From NCBI GenBank assembly GCA_000824785.1, contig CCNB01000003.1:222332-286331 (forward strand): DNA of 64,000 nucleotides, in the 5' to 3' direction. The position numbers and the translations under genes were made by a program. This DNA is from Mesorhizobium plurifarium. GTDB taxonomy: Bacteria > Pseudomonadota > Alphaproteobacteria > Rhizobiales > Rhizobiaceae. Positions 1-8,333 of the stretch are shown here, in pieces. The notes under the pieces were generated by a model, which ran no database searches, had not been told where the DNA came from, and worked only from the letters and a program-made list of their open reading frames with translations. The stretch's first letter is position 1. Each line of letters begins with the position of its first letter.

Positions 1-77
1 GGGGGTCGACCAGCGCGCCGTTAGACAATGCCCGCGCCAAGCTGCCATCCACGCTATCGTGGGAGAAGGGGAAGTCG

Positions 78-109
78 CACTACCTTGACCCATCCCCCAC
101 CTCCGCTAT
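78..109. repeat. Not a repeat at these bases: upstream of first gene, nothing seen
   Basis: The first 118 bases hold no gene I can support. The hairpin repeat near the first gene lies downstream of it, at 678-709, and is listed separately. Confidence 0.1.
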
Positions 110-118
110 CTTCGCGCC

Positions 119-670
119 ATGCCGAACACCGCTCCCTCCGCCGCCGCGCCGCTGATCATCATCGACCTGCAGACCGGCATGTTCGACGGCCGTTTCGACC
201 CGCCAATCCATGACGCCGACACGATCGCCGAGCGCGCCCGCAGGCTGATCGCCTGGGCGCGGCGTTCCGGCCGCAAGGTGGCGTTCGTGCGTCATGACGG
301 GCCGGAAGGCGACCCGCTGGCGCCGGGCGCCTCCGGCTGGCCGGTCTGGCCGCCGCTCGGCCAGGCGGCCGACGAGCCGACTTTCGGCAAGAATGTCGGC
401 AACGCCTTCTCGAACCCCGACCTCGGCGAATGGGTGGCCGGGCAGGGCGCGAAGGACGTCGTGCTCATCGGCGCTCAGACCGATTTCTGCGTCGCCGCCA
501 CGGTGAAGGGCGCCTTCGCCGAAGGGCTCGGCGTCACGGTAGTTTCCGACGCGCATTCGACGCTGGACAGCGAAAAGGAAAAGGCGTCCGACATCATCAC
601 CCGCCACAACGAGGCGTTCGCCGGGCAGGGCGCACGGATGGCGACGACGGCTGAGCTGACCGAAGGCTGA
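119..670 (+). CDS. Isochorismatase-family cysteine hydrolase
   Basis: A 183-residue cytoplasmic hydrolase of the isochorismatase/nicotinamidase fold. The catalytic triad expected for the family is visible: Asp16 in the strand IIIDLQTGMF, Lys91 in FGKN and the nucleophile Cys124 in GAQTDFCV. Length is normal for the family. Such enzymes hydrolyse amides or vinyl ethers of small molecules, and the substrate cannot be told from sequence. The ATG at 119 is the first start in frame with the conserved N-terminal strand. A GFA-family gene follows 65 bases downstream on the same strand, with a hairpin repeat between them. Confidence 0.85.
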   Translation: MPNTAPSAAAPLIIIDLQTGMFDGRFDPPIHDADTIAERARRLIAWARRSGRKVAFVRHDGPEGDPLAPGASGWPVWPPLGQAADEPTFGKNVGNAFSNPDLGEWVAGQGAKDVVLIGAQTDFCVAATVKGAFAEGLGVTVVSDAHSTLDSEKEKASDIITRHNEAFAGQGARMATTAELTEG

Positions 671-677
671 GCGCACC

Positions 678-709
678 GTCCCTTCTCCCACAACAAGGGG
701 AGAAGGGAC
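678..709. repeat. Short palindromic repeat (TCCCTTCTCC hairpin)
   Basis: An 11-12 bp perfect stem, GTCCCTTCTCC paired with GGAGAAGGGAC, around the loop sequence CAACAA. The same element occurs in reverse orientation at 31866-31898, so this is a dispersed repeat. It may also act as a transcript-end hairpin between the two genes. Confidence 0.75.
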
Positions 710-734
710 GAACCACAACCCAAGGAGTCCCATC

Positions 735-1190
735 TTGCCCACCCTCACTCTTCCCGCCGAAGGAGGCTGCCGCTGTGGCCGCGTGCGACTGAAGATCTCG
801 GCAAGGCCATTGCTCACCATGGCCTGTCACTGCACCGGTTGCCAGTCGATGTCGTCCAGCGCCTATTCATTGAGCGCGGCGGTCCCCTCGGAAGGGTTCG
901 AGGTAACCAAGGGCGAGCCGGTGGTCGGCGGTCTGCACCGCGCGTCGAAACACTATTTCTGCGGCTACTGCATGACCTGGATGTTCACGCGGCCGGAAGG
1001 GATCGACTGGTTCGTCAATCTGCGCCCGACCATGCTCGACGACCACGCCTGGTTCACACCCTTCATCGAAACCTGGACGGCTGAGAAACTGCCCTGGGCG
1101 GAGACATCGGCCGTGCACAGCTACGAAGCGCTGCCCGCCTTCGAGGAATATGAGGGACTGGTCGCCGAATACGCCGGCACCCAGGGTTGA
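735..1190 (+). CDS. GFA family protein (CENP-V/GFA zinc fold)
   Basis: A 151-residue protein of the glutathione-dependent formaldehyde-activating (GFA) family. The zinc-binding cysteines are all present: Cys12 and Cys14 in GCRCG, Cys31, Cys33 and Cys36 in CHCTGC, and Cys76 and Cys79 in CGYC. Few GFA proteins have a proven substrate, so a formaldehyde-glutathione role is only family knowledge. The TTG start at 735 is chosen because a good ribosome site (CAAGGAG, 721-727) sits eight bases upstream and the protein then begins just before the first zinc motif. Confidence 0.85.
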   Translation: MPTLTLPAEGGCRCGRVRLKISARPLLTMACHCTGCQSMSSSAYSLSAAVPSEGFEVTKGEPVVGGLHRASKHYFCGYCMTWMFTRPEGIDWFVNLRPTMLDDHAWFTPFIETWTAEKLPWAETSAVHSYEALPAFEEYEGLVAEYAGTQG

Positions 1191-1518
1191 TCGAGGACTG
1201 TGCAGATAAAAAAGCGGCGACCTAGGGCAAGGTCGCCGTTGCCATCTCCGTACATGGTCGACGCGGCCGTTGGGGGCGCATTGTTGGGGATGTGCTTGGG
1301 CGTCCGCGTCGACCACGGCGGCCTCATACCGCAGGCTTCACCATGGCACATTTGCCGCCCGCTGAAACTTCCGCGAAAACGGTATATTGCGGCGGTTGCA
1401 CTTGCCTTCCTGCACACGGACGAGAAAGCAAGGGCGAAACACTTTCTCCCTCGAACCGCATTGACCTCGTCCGCACGACCGGCGACGACTGACGCTTTCC
1501 TTTTCAAGGGATTGCATC
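1191..1518. other. Intergenic region with a hairpin; no gene seen
   Basis: There is no convincing coding sequence on either strand. A perfect 8-bp stem, CGGCGACC (1215-1222) with GGTCGCCG (1231-1238), is flanked on its left by a run of six A. On the minus strand it therefore reads as hairpin plus T-run, a Rho-independent terminator shape, although no minus-strand gene was found to feed it. Confidence 0.5.
1208..1238 (-). terminator. Minus-strand intrinsic terminator-like hairpin
   Basis: An eight-base stem with an eight-base loop; reading the minus strand, the stem is followed by C and then six T. It could end an unannotated small RNA coming from 1240-1500, or serve weakly as a plus-strand hairpin behind the GFA gene. 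Confidence 0.45.
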
Positions 1519-2715
1519 GTGAACCAGACTCATTTTCTCAACGCCAGGCTTGCCGATGGCACGGTCGCTGACCTCACCGTGGCCGACGGCCGCTTCAGTG
1601 CCATAGTGCCTGCGGCCAATACGATCACGCCGCTGGCCGGCGCTGTCGACCTCGCTGGCCAGCTGGTGCTGCCGGCTTTCGTGGAGGGCCATATCCATCT
1701 CGACACATCCTTCTATGGCGACGTCTGGCGCCCGCACATTCCCTGCACAAACGGTTTTGACGTGCGCGAGCGGGTCGCCTTCCAGATGCGCAACCTCGAG
1801 CAGGCAGCACCCATGGCGGAGCGGGCGAGAAACCAGCTCGAGCTCTGTGTGGCGCATGGCAGCCTCGCCATGCGCAGCCATGTCATGGTCGACGCCGCGG
1901 TCGGGTTGAAGCATGTGGAGACGATCCTTGGGGTGCGTGAGAAATATCGCGACCTGATCGATATCCAGCTTGTCGCCTTCCCGCAGAGCGGCATCCTGTC
2001 CTCGCCAGGCACTGCGGAATTGCTCGACGAGGCGCTTAAGCTCGGCTGCGACCTGATCGGCGGGCTAGATCCGGCAAGCTTCGACCGCGATGTGAACGGA
2101 CACCTCGATGTGGTGTTCGGCCTTGCCGAAAAACGCGGCGCCGGTATCGACATCCACTTGCATGACCGCGGCACGCTTGGCCTGTTCGAGATTGAGGAGA
2201 TCGTCGCCCGGACCATAGCGTCGGGCATGCAAGGAAAGGTCGTTGTCAGCCACGCCTACGGGCTGGGCGATATTTCCGCCGAGGCGCTGGCCGCCGCGGC
2301 CGAGCGCATCGCCGTTGCCGGAGTCGCCATCATGACCAACGCGCCCGGCGATCATCCATTCCCGCCGGTGGCGGCGCTGCGCAAGGCGGGCGTTACCGTC
2401 TTCGCCGGGTCCGACAACATCCGCGATTCCTGGTGGCCCTATGGCGATGGCGACATGCTCAACCGCGCGAACATGATCGGCTATCGCTCCGGCTTCTACG
2501 AGGATTGGGAACTGGAAGCGGCCTATGATGTGGTGAGCCATGCCGGCGCCAAGGTGCTAGGCCTCGAAGGCTACGGCATCGCCGTCGGCGCCAGGGCGGA
2601 TTTCGTCGCGCTGAGGGCCGAGCATGTCCCGGAAGCGGTGGTGGCGGTGCCGAAGGAGCGCACCGTGTATCGGGCCGGCAGGGAAGTAGCCCGGGGTGGG
2701 AAGCTGGCCGCCTAG
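1519..2715 (+). CDS. Amidohydrolase, cytosine deaminase-like
   Basis: A 398-residue metal-dependent amidohydrolase of the CodA/AtzC branch. The metal ligands appear in order: His58 and His60 in EGHIH, His213 and His215 in DIHLHD, His245 in VSHAYG, and Asp299 in AGSDNIRD. Cytosine deaminase has a catalytic Glu shortly after the third ligand. Here the run reads HLHDRG, so true cytosine deaminase activity is not assured and another heterocycle or N-substituted amide may be the substrate. It starts with GTG at 1519 behind AAGGG. A promoter is expected in the empty 330 bases upstream. The next gene, a DJ-1/PfpI protein, is 73 bases downstream. Confidence 0.85.
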   Translation: MNQTHFLNARLADGTVADLTVADGRFSAIVPAANTITPLAGAVDLAGQLVLPAFVEGHIHLDTSFYGDVWRPHIPCTNGFDVRERVAFQMRNLEQAAPMAERARNQLELCVAHGSLAMRSHVMVDAAVGLKHVETILGVREKYRDLIDIQLVAFPQSGILSSPGTAELLDEALKLGCDLIGGLDPASFDRDVNGHLDVVFGLAEKRGAGIDIHLHDRGTLGLFEIEEIVARTIASGMQGKVVVSHAYGLGDISAEALAAAAERIAVAGVAIMTNAPGDHPFPPVAALRKAGVTVFAGSDNIRDSWWPYGDGDMLNRANMIGYRSGFYEDWELEAAYDVVSHAGAKVLGLEGYGIAVGARADFVALRAEHVPEAVVAVPKERTVYRAGREVARGGKLAA

Positions 2716-2788
2716 GTCGCCTTACATATCGCTCGCCTAATATCGCCGGAGAAGCTATATTGCACCCGAGTGGCTTGGAGGGATAGCC

Positions 2789-3511
2789 ATGTCGGAATTC
2801 AATGTCGGCTTCGTGGTTTTCCCGGGCATCACCCAGCTCGATTTCACCGGTCCTTTCGAGGTTTTGAGCCGGCTCGCAACGCCACCCTCTATGTCCGAGC
2901 CGAGCAGGTTTGCTAACGCGCAGAGTTACGTCGCGGCAAAAACCATGGCGCCGGTCGAGAGCGATCGGGGCCTCCTGTTGATGCCCAACTGCACCTTTGA
3001 AGACTGTCCGCCGCTCGATCTGATCTGCGTGCCTGGCGGCGCCGGCATCGTCGAAGCGCTCGCTGACGCGGAGACGCTTGGTTTCATCAGCCGTCAGGCC
3101 GCGGGTGCGCGTTACGTGACATCGGTCTGTATCGGCGCCTTTCTGCTTGGCGCCGTCGGGCTGCTGCGGGGAAAGCGGGCCACCACCCATTGGGCCCACA
3201 CCAGCCTGCTGCCGCTTGTCGGCGCGACTTACGAAAAAGCGCGTATCGTGCGCGACGGCAATGTCTTCACCTCGGCTGGCGTTTCCGCCGGCCTCGACTT
3301 CGCTTTCGCGATCATCGCTGAACTTGCCGGAGTTGACGTTGCAAAAGCCATCCAGCTCTCGATCGAGTACGACCCTGAGCCGCCTTTCGATGCCGGCCAT
3401 CCCGACAAGGCATCCAAAGCGGCAACGGCGCTGATGACACAGCGCAACGCCGCAGCCCGCACAGGGATAGAGCAGGCGCTGGGTGGTAGGCTCGCGTCGT
3501 CGGCCAACTGA
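2789..3511 (+). CDS. DJ-1/PfpI family protein, isonitrile hydratase-like
   Basis: A 240-residue protein of the class I glutamine-amidotransferase-like (DJ-1/PfpI) fold. The nucleophile elbow is TSVCIGAFLLG with Cys114, followed by TTHWAH, the arrangement seen in the isonitrile hydratase (InhA) subfamily. It lacks the C-terminal AraC-type helix-turn-helix of the related GlxA regulators, so an enzyme is more likely than a regulator. The ribosome site GGAGG lies just before ATG 2789. It may be cotranscribed with the preceding amidohydrolase. Substrate unknown. Confidence 0.8.
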   Translation: MSEFNVGFVVFPGITQLDFTGPFEVLSRLATPPSMSEPSRFANAQSYVAAKTMAPVESDRGLLLMPNCTFEDCPPLDLICVPGGAGIVEALADAETLGFISRQAAGARYVTSVCIGAFLLGAVGLLRGKRATTHWAHTSLLPLVGATYEKARIVRDGNVFTSAGVSAGLDFAFAIIAELAGVDVAKAIQLSIEYDPEPPFDAGHPDKASKAATALMTQRNAAARTGIEQALGGRLASSAN

Positions 3512-3928
3512 GCGGCGGCCGGCTTTGCAGCTTGTGCGCCGACGCCGCATGTTTCCACGCGGGCTCGGGATTTGCCATGAAGAGAGAATACTCAAAGCCG
3601 ACGCTCGTCAGCAAAGGCCGGCTTTCGGCACAGACCGCGAGACCAAGTGGTTCGGATGCGCAGGCGCCGGAGTAAGGCGCAGCCCTTAAGGGACGTGAAT
3701 CGCTGCACCAGGCGACAAGCCCAAGCGTCTGACATTGCAGGCTACGCCGCCTGGCAGGCCGCATGCCCGATCCCATAAATTAATTTGCATGCATATGTTT
3801 CAAGCCGCCTCGGCTTCGTGAAGCATTTCACCGTTCGTGCGCAATCCACCGGTTACAGACGCATCGCAAAAGCGGCGCTGGGTGAAGAGGCGGCACCGGT
3901 TTGCGCCGCTGATTTATGGGAGCTTTCC
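3512..3928. other. Intergenic region, no gene seen
   Basis: 417 bases with no supportable coding sequence, RNA or repeat. The AT-rich stretch near 3776-3800 may hold the promoter of the small DUF1127 gene that follows. Confidence 0.4.
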
Positions 3929-4084
3929 ATGTTCAAAAGTCTCAACCGGATCCGCGCCGCCTTCGCGCAGGCAAGCAAGCGCCGCCGCACGACGCGCCAG
4001 CTCAACGAACTGCCGCCGGATATCCGCAAGGATATCGGCTGGCCGCAATCCGCTCAGGACGACGAGATTCGGTTGCCGTTCTGA
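3929..4084 (+). CDS. DUF1127 small protein
   Basis: A 51-residue, very basic protein. Its C-terminal half, TRQLNELPPDIRKDIG, is the DUF1127 (YjiS-like) signature of an Arg-rich helix followed by L-x-x-L-P-x-x-x-x-x-D-I-G. Small DUF1127 proteins in alphaproteobacteria have been linked to RNA metabolism and nutrient responses; no role can be read from this sequence alone. ATG 3929 is chosen over upstream in-frame starts because of GGGAG at 3918-3922 and because the family has this length. Confidence 0.75.
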   Translation: MFKSLNRIRAAFAQASKRRRTTRQLNELPPDIRKDIGWPQSAQDDEIRLPF

Positions 4085-4197
4085 GGCGGACGCAAAGGCG
4101 CCACACCAGCGCGGCCGGCTTCTCGCGGCTTGGTTTCGATGGCGCCGGCTGGCCGCGCATCGCGGCCCGGCCGGCGCCAGATGGCGGCGCCTTCAGC

Positions 4198-4491
4198 CTA
4201 TATTTCCGCAACGACCGTGCCGGACACCGGATCCGTCACGCCGAGATCGCCGCCCAGGTCTTCGAGCATATCGCGGAACGTGTCGAGGATGCCGATCATC
4301 GTCGGGCGCGCCGCGGCGAGGCTATCCATGTCGTCCCATTCGCCGACCATGCAGAATGTGCGCTCGCCGGTCTTGATAAGGGCGCCCTTGCGAAAGCCCT
4401 TGGCGTTCAGCGAGACCTTTTCATGCGCTTCGACGAAGGCGTTCTCCTTGCCTGGCTTGGTGCGAAAGCGGACTACGTTGTAGGCGGTCAT
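4198..4491 (-). CDS. Antibiotic biosynthesis monooxygenase (ABM) domain protein
   Basis: A 97-residue single-domain ferredoxin-like barrel of the ABM/YgiN type, recognised by the opening pattern YNVVRFRTKPGKENAFVEAH and the later MVGEWDDMDSLAAARP. These proteins are usually dimeric and act as cofactor-free oxygenases or haem-degrading or ligand-binding barrels; no specific reaction can be claimed. Start ATG is preceded by GAGGAAGCC. The GYD-domain gene lies just upstream on the same strand (gap 23 bases), so the two are probably one operon of two related alpha-beta barrels. Confidence 0.75.
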   Translation of the reverse strand: MTAYNVVRFRTKPGKENAFVEAHEKVSLNAKGFRKGALIKTGERTFCMVGEWDDMDSLAAARPTMIGILDTFRDMLEDLGGDLGVTDPVSGTVVAEI

Positions 4492-4514
4492 GGCTTCCTC
4501 CGTCCGATGAGATA

Positions 4515-4829
4515 TCAGCCGGCCGGCTTGTAAGCGCCGGCTGCCTTGTTGGCGGCCGCGATCACTGCCTTCATGTCGAGCTCTTCAAGGACGACGAGAT
4601 CGCTTACCGAACCGCTTGCCCGCACCGCGAGCGTCATCCCCATCCCGGCGATCTGGTCCGGCACCTCGCCGTTGACGATGACGTCATAGAGGCCGCGTGT
4701 GAACATCAGGCTGTTCATCTTGCCGCCCACGCTTTCAAACAGCGCTGCGATTGCAACCTCACGGTTCGATCCTTGCATCAGCCCTTTGGCGGCGTGGGGT
4801 TCATAAGTCGCCAATATGGTAACCTTCAT
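4515..4829 (-). CDS. GYD domain-containing protein
   Basis: A 104-residue protein with the GYD-family dimeric alpha-beta barrel. Recognisable parts are the opening strand ILATY, the central FTRGLYDVIVNGEVPDQ and the strand LAVRASGSVSDLVVLEELD. The function of GYD proteins is unknown. It is first in a probable two-gene operon with the ABM protein and has a strong AGGAGAG ribosome site. It is transcribed away from the aminotransferase gene, with a 360-base shared upstream region. Confidence 0.75.
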   Translation of the reverse strand: MKVTILATYEPHAAKGLMQGSNREVAIAALFESVGGKMNSLMFTRGLYDVIVNGEVPDQIAGMGMTLAVRASGSVSDLVVLEELDMKAVIAAANKAAGAYKPAG

Positions 4830-5189
4830 GGGACTCTCCTCCTAATGTCACTGCCTCGGCCACCCAATGATGTGGGCAGCACGGACGTGCCTGTTCTCTC
4901 CTGGCATTTGACTGGTCTGTTAGTGGACCGCTCGGGGGCAGTCCTGGCCAACGGGCGGTTCAACCGGAGCGAGGCTCCGGTCTATTGTAATATGCGCTAT
5001 TTCTAATATAACGACAATCCGCCATCTGCCTGGAGCCGATGGCTGACCTTTCATTAGTATTCGCGAAAATCTGTGGGCCAAATGTCGCCTCGACGATGCG
5101 CCATGACCGATTTGTGTATTCACGCGAAAGGCGCGGCCTGTTAATAGGTCAATGAAGCTGACCTAAATAAGCACTGCGGGAGGTGCGCC
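4830..5189. other. Divergent upstream region
   Basis: 360 bases between the leftward GYD/ABM operon and the rightward aminotransferase, with no gene seen. It presumably contains both promoters. The stretch 4975-5010 is unusually AT-rich (TATTGTAATATGCGC). Confidence 0.4.
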
Positions 5190-6398
5190 TTGACCCTGTT
5201 GAACCTTCTGGCCTCGCGCTCCTCGCGCATGAAGGCTTCGGAAATCCGCGAGCTGTTGAAGCTGCTCGACCAGCCGGACATCATCTCCTTCGCCGGCGGC
5301 ATTCCCGACCCGTCGCTGTTTCCAGCCGAAGCGATCGGCGATGCCTACCAGGCGGTGCTGGGCGGCACGGACGCGGGGGCAGCGCTGCAGTATCAGGTCA
5401 GCGAAGGCTTCCTGCCGCTGCGCAAATGGCTGGCCGCCTATATGGGCAAGCTTGGCGTTCAATGCGACGAAGGCAACATCTTCATCACCTCCGGCTCGCA
5501 GCAGGCGCTCGACTATCTCGGCAAGCTCTTTTTGTCCCCCGGCGACACTGCGCTTGTGACATGGCCGACCTATCTCGGCGCGCTGCAGGCCTTCAACGCC
5601 TATGAGCCGCGCTATGACCGGTTGAACACCGCCGGTGGCAACATGACGCCGGAGGCTTATCGCGCTGCCGCGGCCGCAAATGGCGGCAAGGTGAAGTTCG
5701 CCTATCTGGTGCCGGATTTCGCGAATCCGACCGGCAACACCCTGGACACCAAGCAGCGCGAGGCGGTGCTCGACTTGGCCGGCGAGCTCGACATCGCCGT
5801 CATCGAGGACGCCGCCTATCGCGCGCTGCGTTATGACGGCGAGGGTGTGCCGCCGATCCTGGCGCTCGACTGCGCCCGCTCCGGCGGCATCGATCATGCG
5901 CGCACGCTCTATTGCGGCTCCTTCTCGAAAATCCTGTCGCCCGGCATGCGCGTCGGCTGGGTCTGCGCGCCGCGTCATGTGGTGGAAAAGCTTGTGCTGA
6001 TGAAGCAGGCCTCCGACCTGCACAGCCCCTCGATCAACCAGATGGTCATGCACCGCGTCGCCGAAACCGTCTTCGACGCCCAGGTGGACAAGTTGATCGG
6101 CGCCTACCGCAAGCGGCGCGACGCGCTGCTTGGCGCGCTCGAAGCCAACATGCCCGACGGCATTTCCTGGAGCCGTCCGGACGGCGGCATGTTCGTCTGG
6201 CTGACGCTGCCGGAAGGCACGGACGCCACCGAGCTGCTGGCGCGCTCGGTCAAGGAGGCGCGCGTCGCCTTCGTGCCGGGCAACGCCTTCTACGCCGACG
6301 GCACCGGCCGCAACACGCTGCGCATGTCGTTCACGCTTGCCGACGACCGCGCGGTGAACGAAGGCGTGCCGCGGCTGGCGAAGCTGCTGCGGGGATAA
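5190..6398 (+). CDS. PLP-dependent class I/II aminotransferase (2-aminoadipate/LysN-like)
   Basis: A 402-residue fold-type I aminotransferase. Features seen are the opening RSSRMKASEIRELLKLL, the glycine motif ITSGSQQALD (99-108), Asn179 in DFANPTG, Asp207 in VIEDAAYRALRY, and the PLP lysine Lys247 in CGSFSKILSPGMRVGW. The pattern matches LysN/AAT-like enzymes that transaminate aromatic or 2-amino-dicarboxylic acids. It has no GntR helix-turn-helix domain, so it is not a MocR regulator. TTG at 5190 is the likely start, because GCGGGAGG lies seven bases upstream. A terminator-like hairpin follows at 6550. Confidence 0.85.
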   Translation: MTLLNLLASRSSRMKASEIRELLKLLDQPDIISFAGGIPDPSLFPAEAIGDAYQAVLGGTDAGAALQYQVSEGFLPLRKWLAAYMGKLGVQCDEGNIFITSGSQQALDYLGKLFLSPGDTALVTWPTYLGALQAFNAYEPRYDRLNTAGGNMTPEAYRAAAAANGGKVKFAYLVPDFANPTGNTLDTKQREAVLDLAGELDIAVIEDAAYRALRYDGEGVPPILALDCARSGGIDHARTLYCGSFSKILSPGMRVGWVCAPRHVVEKLVLMKQASDLHSPSINQMVMHRVAETVFDAQVDKLIGAYRKRRDALLGALEANMPDGISWSRPDGGMFVWLTLPEGTDATELLARSVKEARVAFVPGNAFYADGTGRNTLRMSFTLADDRAVNEGVPRLAKLLRG

Positions 6399-6549
6399 GC
6401 CTTCAATCACCGCCGTCTCGCGCAGGCGTGATTGGTAGTGCGCAGGCGTGATTGTTCGCGCGGCCGATTCCTCGGTTAGTGTCGTGATCGATCCAACACC
6501 CCCTGGATCGACCGGCCGTGGGGTCCCACCTCCATAGTCCGAACGAAAG

Positions 6550-6583
6550 AGCCCCGACGCCTCCACCGGCGGGGCTTTTTCTT
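6550..6583 (+). terminator. Rho-independent terminator
   Basis: Stem AGCCCCG (6550-6556) with CGGGGCT (6570-6576), followed by a T-run to 6583. It lies 150 bases after the aminotransferase stop. The sequence before it (6480-6545) is itself rich in short palindromes, so the hairpin could end either the aminotransferase mRNA or a separate small RNA. Confidence 0.7.
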
Positions 6584-6662
6584 TGTCCAGGCAGGCGGTC
6601 GCGCCTGCTTGCCCTTTTTCGGGCCGCTTTTCCGCTACGCTGTGTTGTTCAGGGAGGATCAA

Positions 6663-7208
6663 ATGATCTTGCGCGTCAGCTTCACCATGCTTGCCCTGGT
6701 CGCCTTGGCCACCCAGGCGCAGGCGTTCGAGATATCCAGCCCCTCGGTCTCCGACGGCAAATGGGATGCGAAATATCTCGGCGACAAGGCCGGCTGCGGT
6801 GGGCAGAGCGTCTCGATCGCGCTTGCCTGGAAGGATCCGCCGGCCGGCACGAAGAGCTATGCGCTGACCATGTTCGACACCGACGCCAATGGCGGCAAAG
6901 GGTTCTGGCACTGGCTGGCCTGGAACATCCCGGCGAGCGCCAAGGGACTGCGCGAGGGCGCCGGCGCGCAGGGTGGCAAGCGCATGCCCAAGGGCTCGTT
7001 ACTGGGTAAAGGCGACGTCGGCCGCGTCGGCTATTTCGGCCCGTGCCCGCCGCCCGGCAGCGGCGACCATCACTATGTCTTCACGCTCTATGCGCTGGGC
7101 GAAAAGACGCTGCGCACGCCGGACAATCCGCTGCCGGACATGGTCTCGGTCGCGGCGAAGAGCTCCGCGCTCGGCCAGGCGACGGTGACGTATACTTATG
7201 GGAGGTAG
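6663..7208 (+). CDS. YbhB/YbcL-type Raf-kinase-inhibitor-like (PEBP) protein, exported
   Basis: A 181-residue PEBP-family protein with an N-terminal signal peptide (MILRVSFTMLALVALATQAQA, probable cut after residue 21). The bacterial PEBP core is visible as LTMFDTDANGGKGFWHWLAWNIP, a phosphatidylethanolamine-binding-like pocket, and later GPCPPPGSGDHHYVFTLYAL. The role of bacterial homologues is not settled. ATG 6663 is chosen over an earlier in-frame TTG because of the perfect AGGGAGG at 6651-6657 and because it places the signal peptide at the true N-terminus. Confidence 0.85.
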   Translation: MILRVSFTMLALVALATQAQAFEISSPSVSDGKWDAKYLGDKAGCGGQSVSIALAWKDPPAGTKSYALTMFDTDANGGKGFWHWLAWNIPASAKGLREGAGAQGGKRMPKGSLLGKGDVGRVGYFGPCPPPGSGDHHYVFTLYALGEKTLRTPDNPLPDMVSVAAKSSALGQATVTYTYGR

Positions 7209-7212
7209 CTAA

Positions 7213-7233
7213 TCTCCCCCTTTGATGGGGAGA
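7213..7233. repeat. Short CTCCCC/GGGGAG palindrome
   Basis: TCTCCCCC (7213-7220) pairs with GGGGAGA (7227-7233). It lies between the convergent PEBP and YghU genes, where it can serve as a bidirectional transcript end. It resembles the ends of the larger repeats at 21449 and 55402. Confidence 0.6.
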
Positions 7234-7239
7234 CTACCC

Positions 7240-8109
7240 TCACTCCGCCGCCTCCAGCTTGTCCTGCGTCTTCGTCTCGAAGTCGCTGGCGTCGTGGCGC
7301 TCGCGCAGCTGGAAGGCCGGATCGCCGGACATGCGGTTGACCATGCGCCCGCGGCTCACCGCCGGCCGCGCATCGATCGCGTCGGCCCAGCGCTGGACGT
7401 TCTTGTACTCGTGCACGGACAGGAACTCCGCGGCGTTGTTGTAGCTGCGGCCCTTGGCGAGCCCGCCATACCAGGGCCAAACCGCAATGTCGGCGATGGT
7501 GTAATCGGGGCCTGCGAGATATTCGCTCTCCGCCAGCCTGCGGTCGAGCACGTCCATCTGCCGCTTGGTCTCCATGGCGAAGCGGTCGATCGCATATTCG
7601 ATCTTGTGCGGCGCATAGGCGTAGAAATGGCCAAAGCCGCCGCCGAGATAGGGTGCGGAGCCCATTTGCCAGAACAGCCAGGAGAAGGTTTCCGCGCGCG
7701 CCGCGCGCTCGGTCGGCAGGAATTCGCCGAATTTTTCGGCGAGATAGGTGAGGATCGAGCCGGACTCGAACACGCGCACCGGCTTCGGCTCGCTGCGGTC
7801 CATCAGCGCCGGGATCTTCGAGTTCGGGTTGACCTCGACGAAGCCGCTGCCGAACTGGTCGCCGTCGCCGATCTTGATCAGCCAGGCGTCGTATTCGGCG
7901 CCCTTGTGGCCGAGCGCCAGAAGCTCCTCCAGCATGATCGTCACTTTCTGACCGTTGGGCGTGGCCAGCGAGTAGAGCTGCAGCGGGTGCTTGCCGACCG
8001 GCAATTCCTTCTCATGCGTCGGGCCTGCGATCGGCCGGTTTATCGAAGCGAACTCACCGCCATTCGGCTTGTTCCAGGTCCAGACTTTCGGCGGGATATA
8101 TTCGTCCAT
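7240..8109 (-). CDS. yghU: Glutathione-dependent disulfide-bond oxidoreductase, YghU type
   Basis: A 289-residue protein of the glutathione transferase superfamily closely matching YghU. It has the long YghU N-terminal extension (YIPPKVWTWNKPNGGEFA), a thioredoxin-like domain from about residue 40 with TPNGQKVTIMLEE, the NPNSKIPALMD segment that binds glutathione, ESGSILTYLAEKFG, and an all-helical C-terminal domain ending near VNRMSGDP. YghU binds two glutathiones and reduces disulfides. It converges with the PEBP gene. The ribosome site before ATG 8109 is weak. Confidence 0.88.
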   Translation of the reverse strand: MDEYIPPKVWTWNKPNGGEFASINRPIAGPTHEKELPVGKHPLQLYSLATPNGQKVTIMLEELLALGHKGAEYDAWLIKIGDGDQFGSGFVEVNPNSKIPALMDRSEPKPVRVFESGSILTYLAEKFGEFLPTERAARAETFSWLFWQMGSAPYLGGGFGHFYAYAPHKIEYAIDRFAMETKRQMDVLDRRLAESEYLAGPDYTIADIAVWPWYGGLAKGRSYNNAAEFLSVHEYKNVQRWADAIDARPAVSRGRMVNRMSGDPAFQLRERHDASDFETKTQDKLEAAE

Positions 8110-8333
8110 GTGCGGAGGCCCTGTAGGTTCGGAGAACTGCGACGTCTGCTGATGGCGATAGACTTAGGTGCGGTTGCGCGCGCGTCAAAGAAAAAAGTTC
8201 AATCTTCGTTGAACTAGCGCTTGTGCCAGCATGCAGGGCTTCCCTCCTCCCACGAGGAGAAGGACGAGGGCCCTTGCGCCGCGCGCCTCCGGCCATACTT
8301 AATAGGCGAAGACCCGCAATGCAGGATGGATCG

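Noticed and set aside
80-820. Long minus-strand frame opposite the isochorismatase gene
   Set aside because: It is the high-GC shadow of the plus-strand gene; its sequence is Arg/Gly-rich with no motif.
5163-6911. 582-codon minus-strand frame opposite the aminotransferase
   Set aside because: Composition is typical of an antisense shadow and the plus strand carries clear enzyme motifs.
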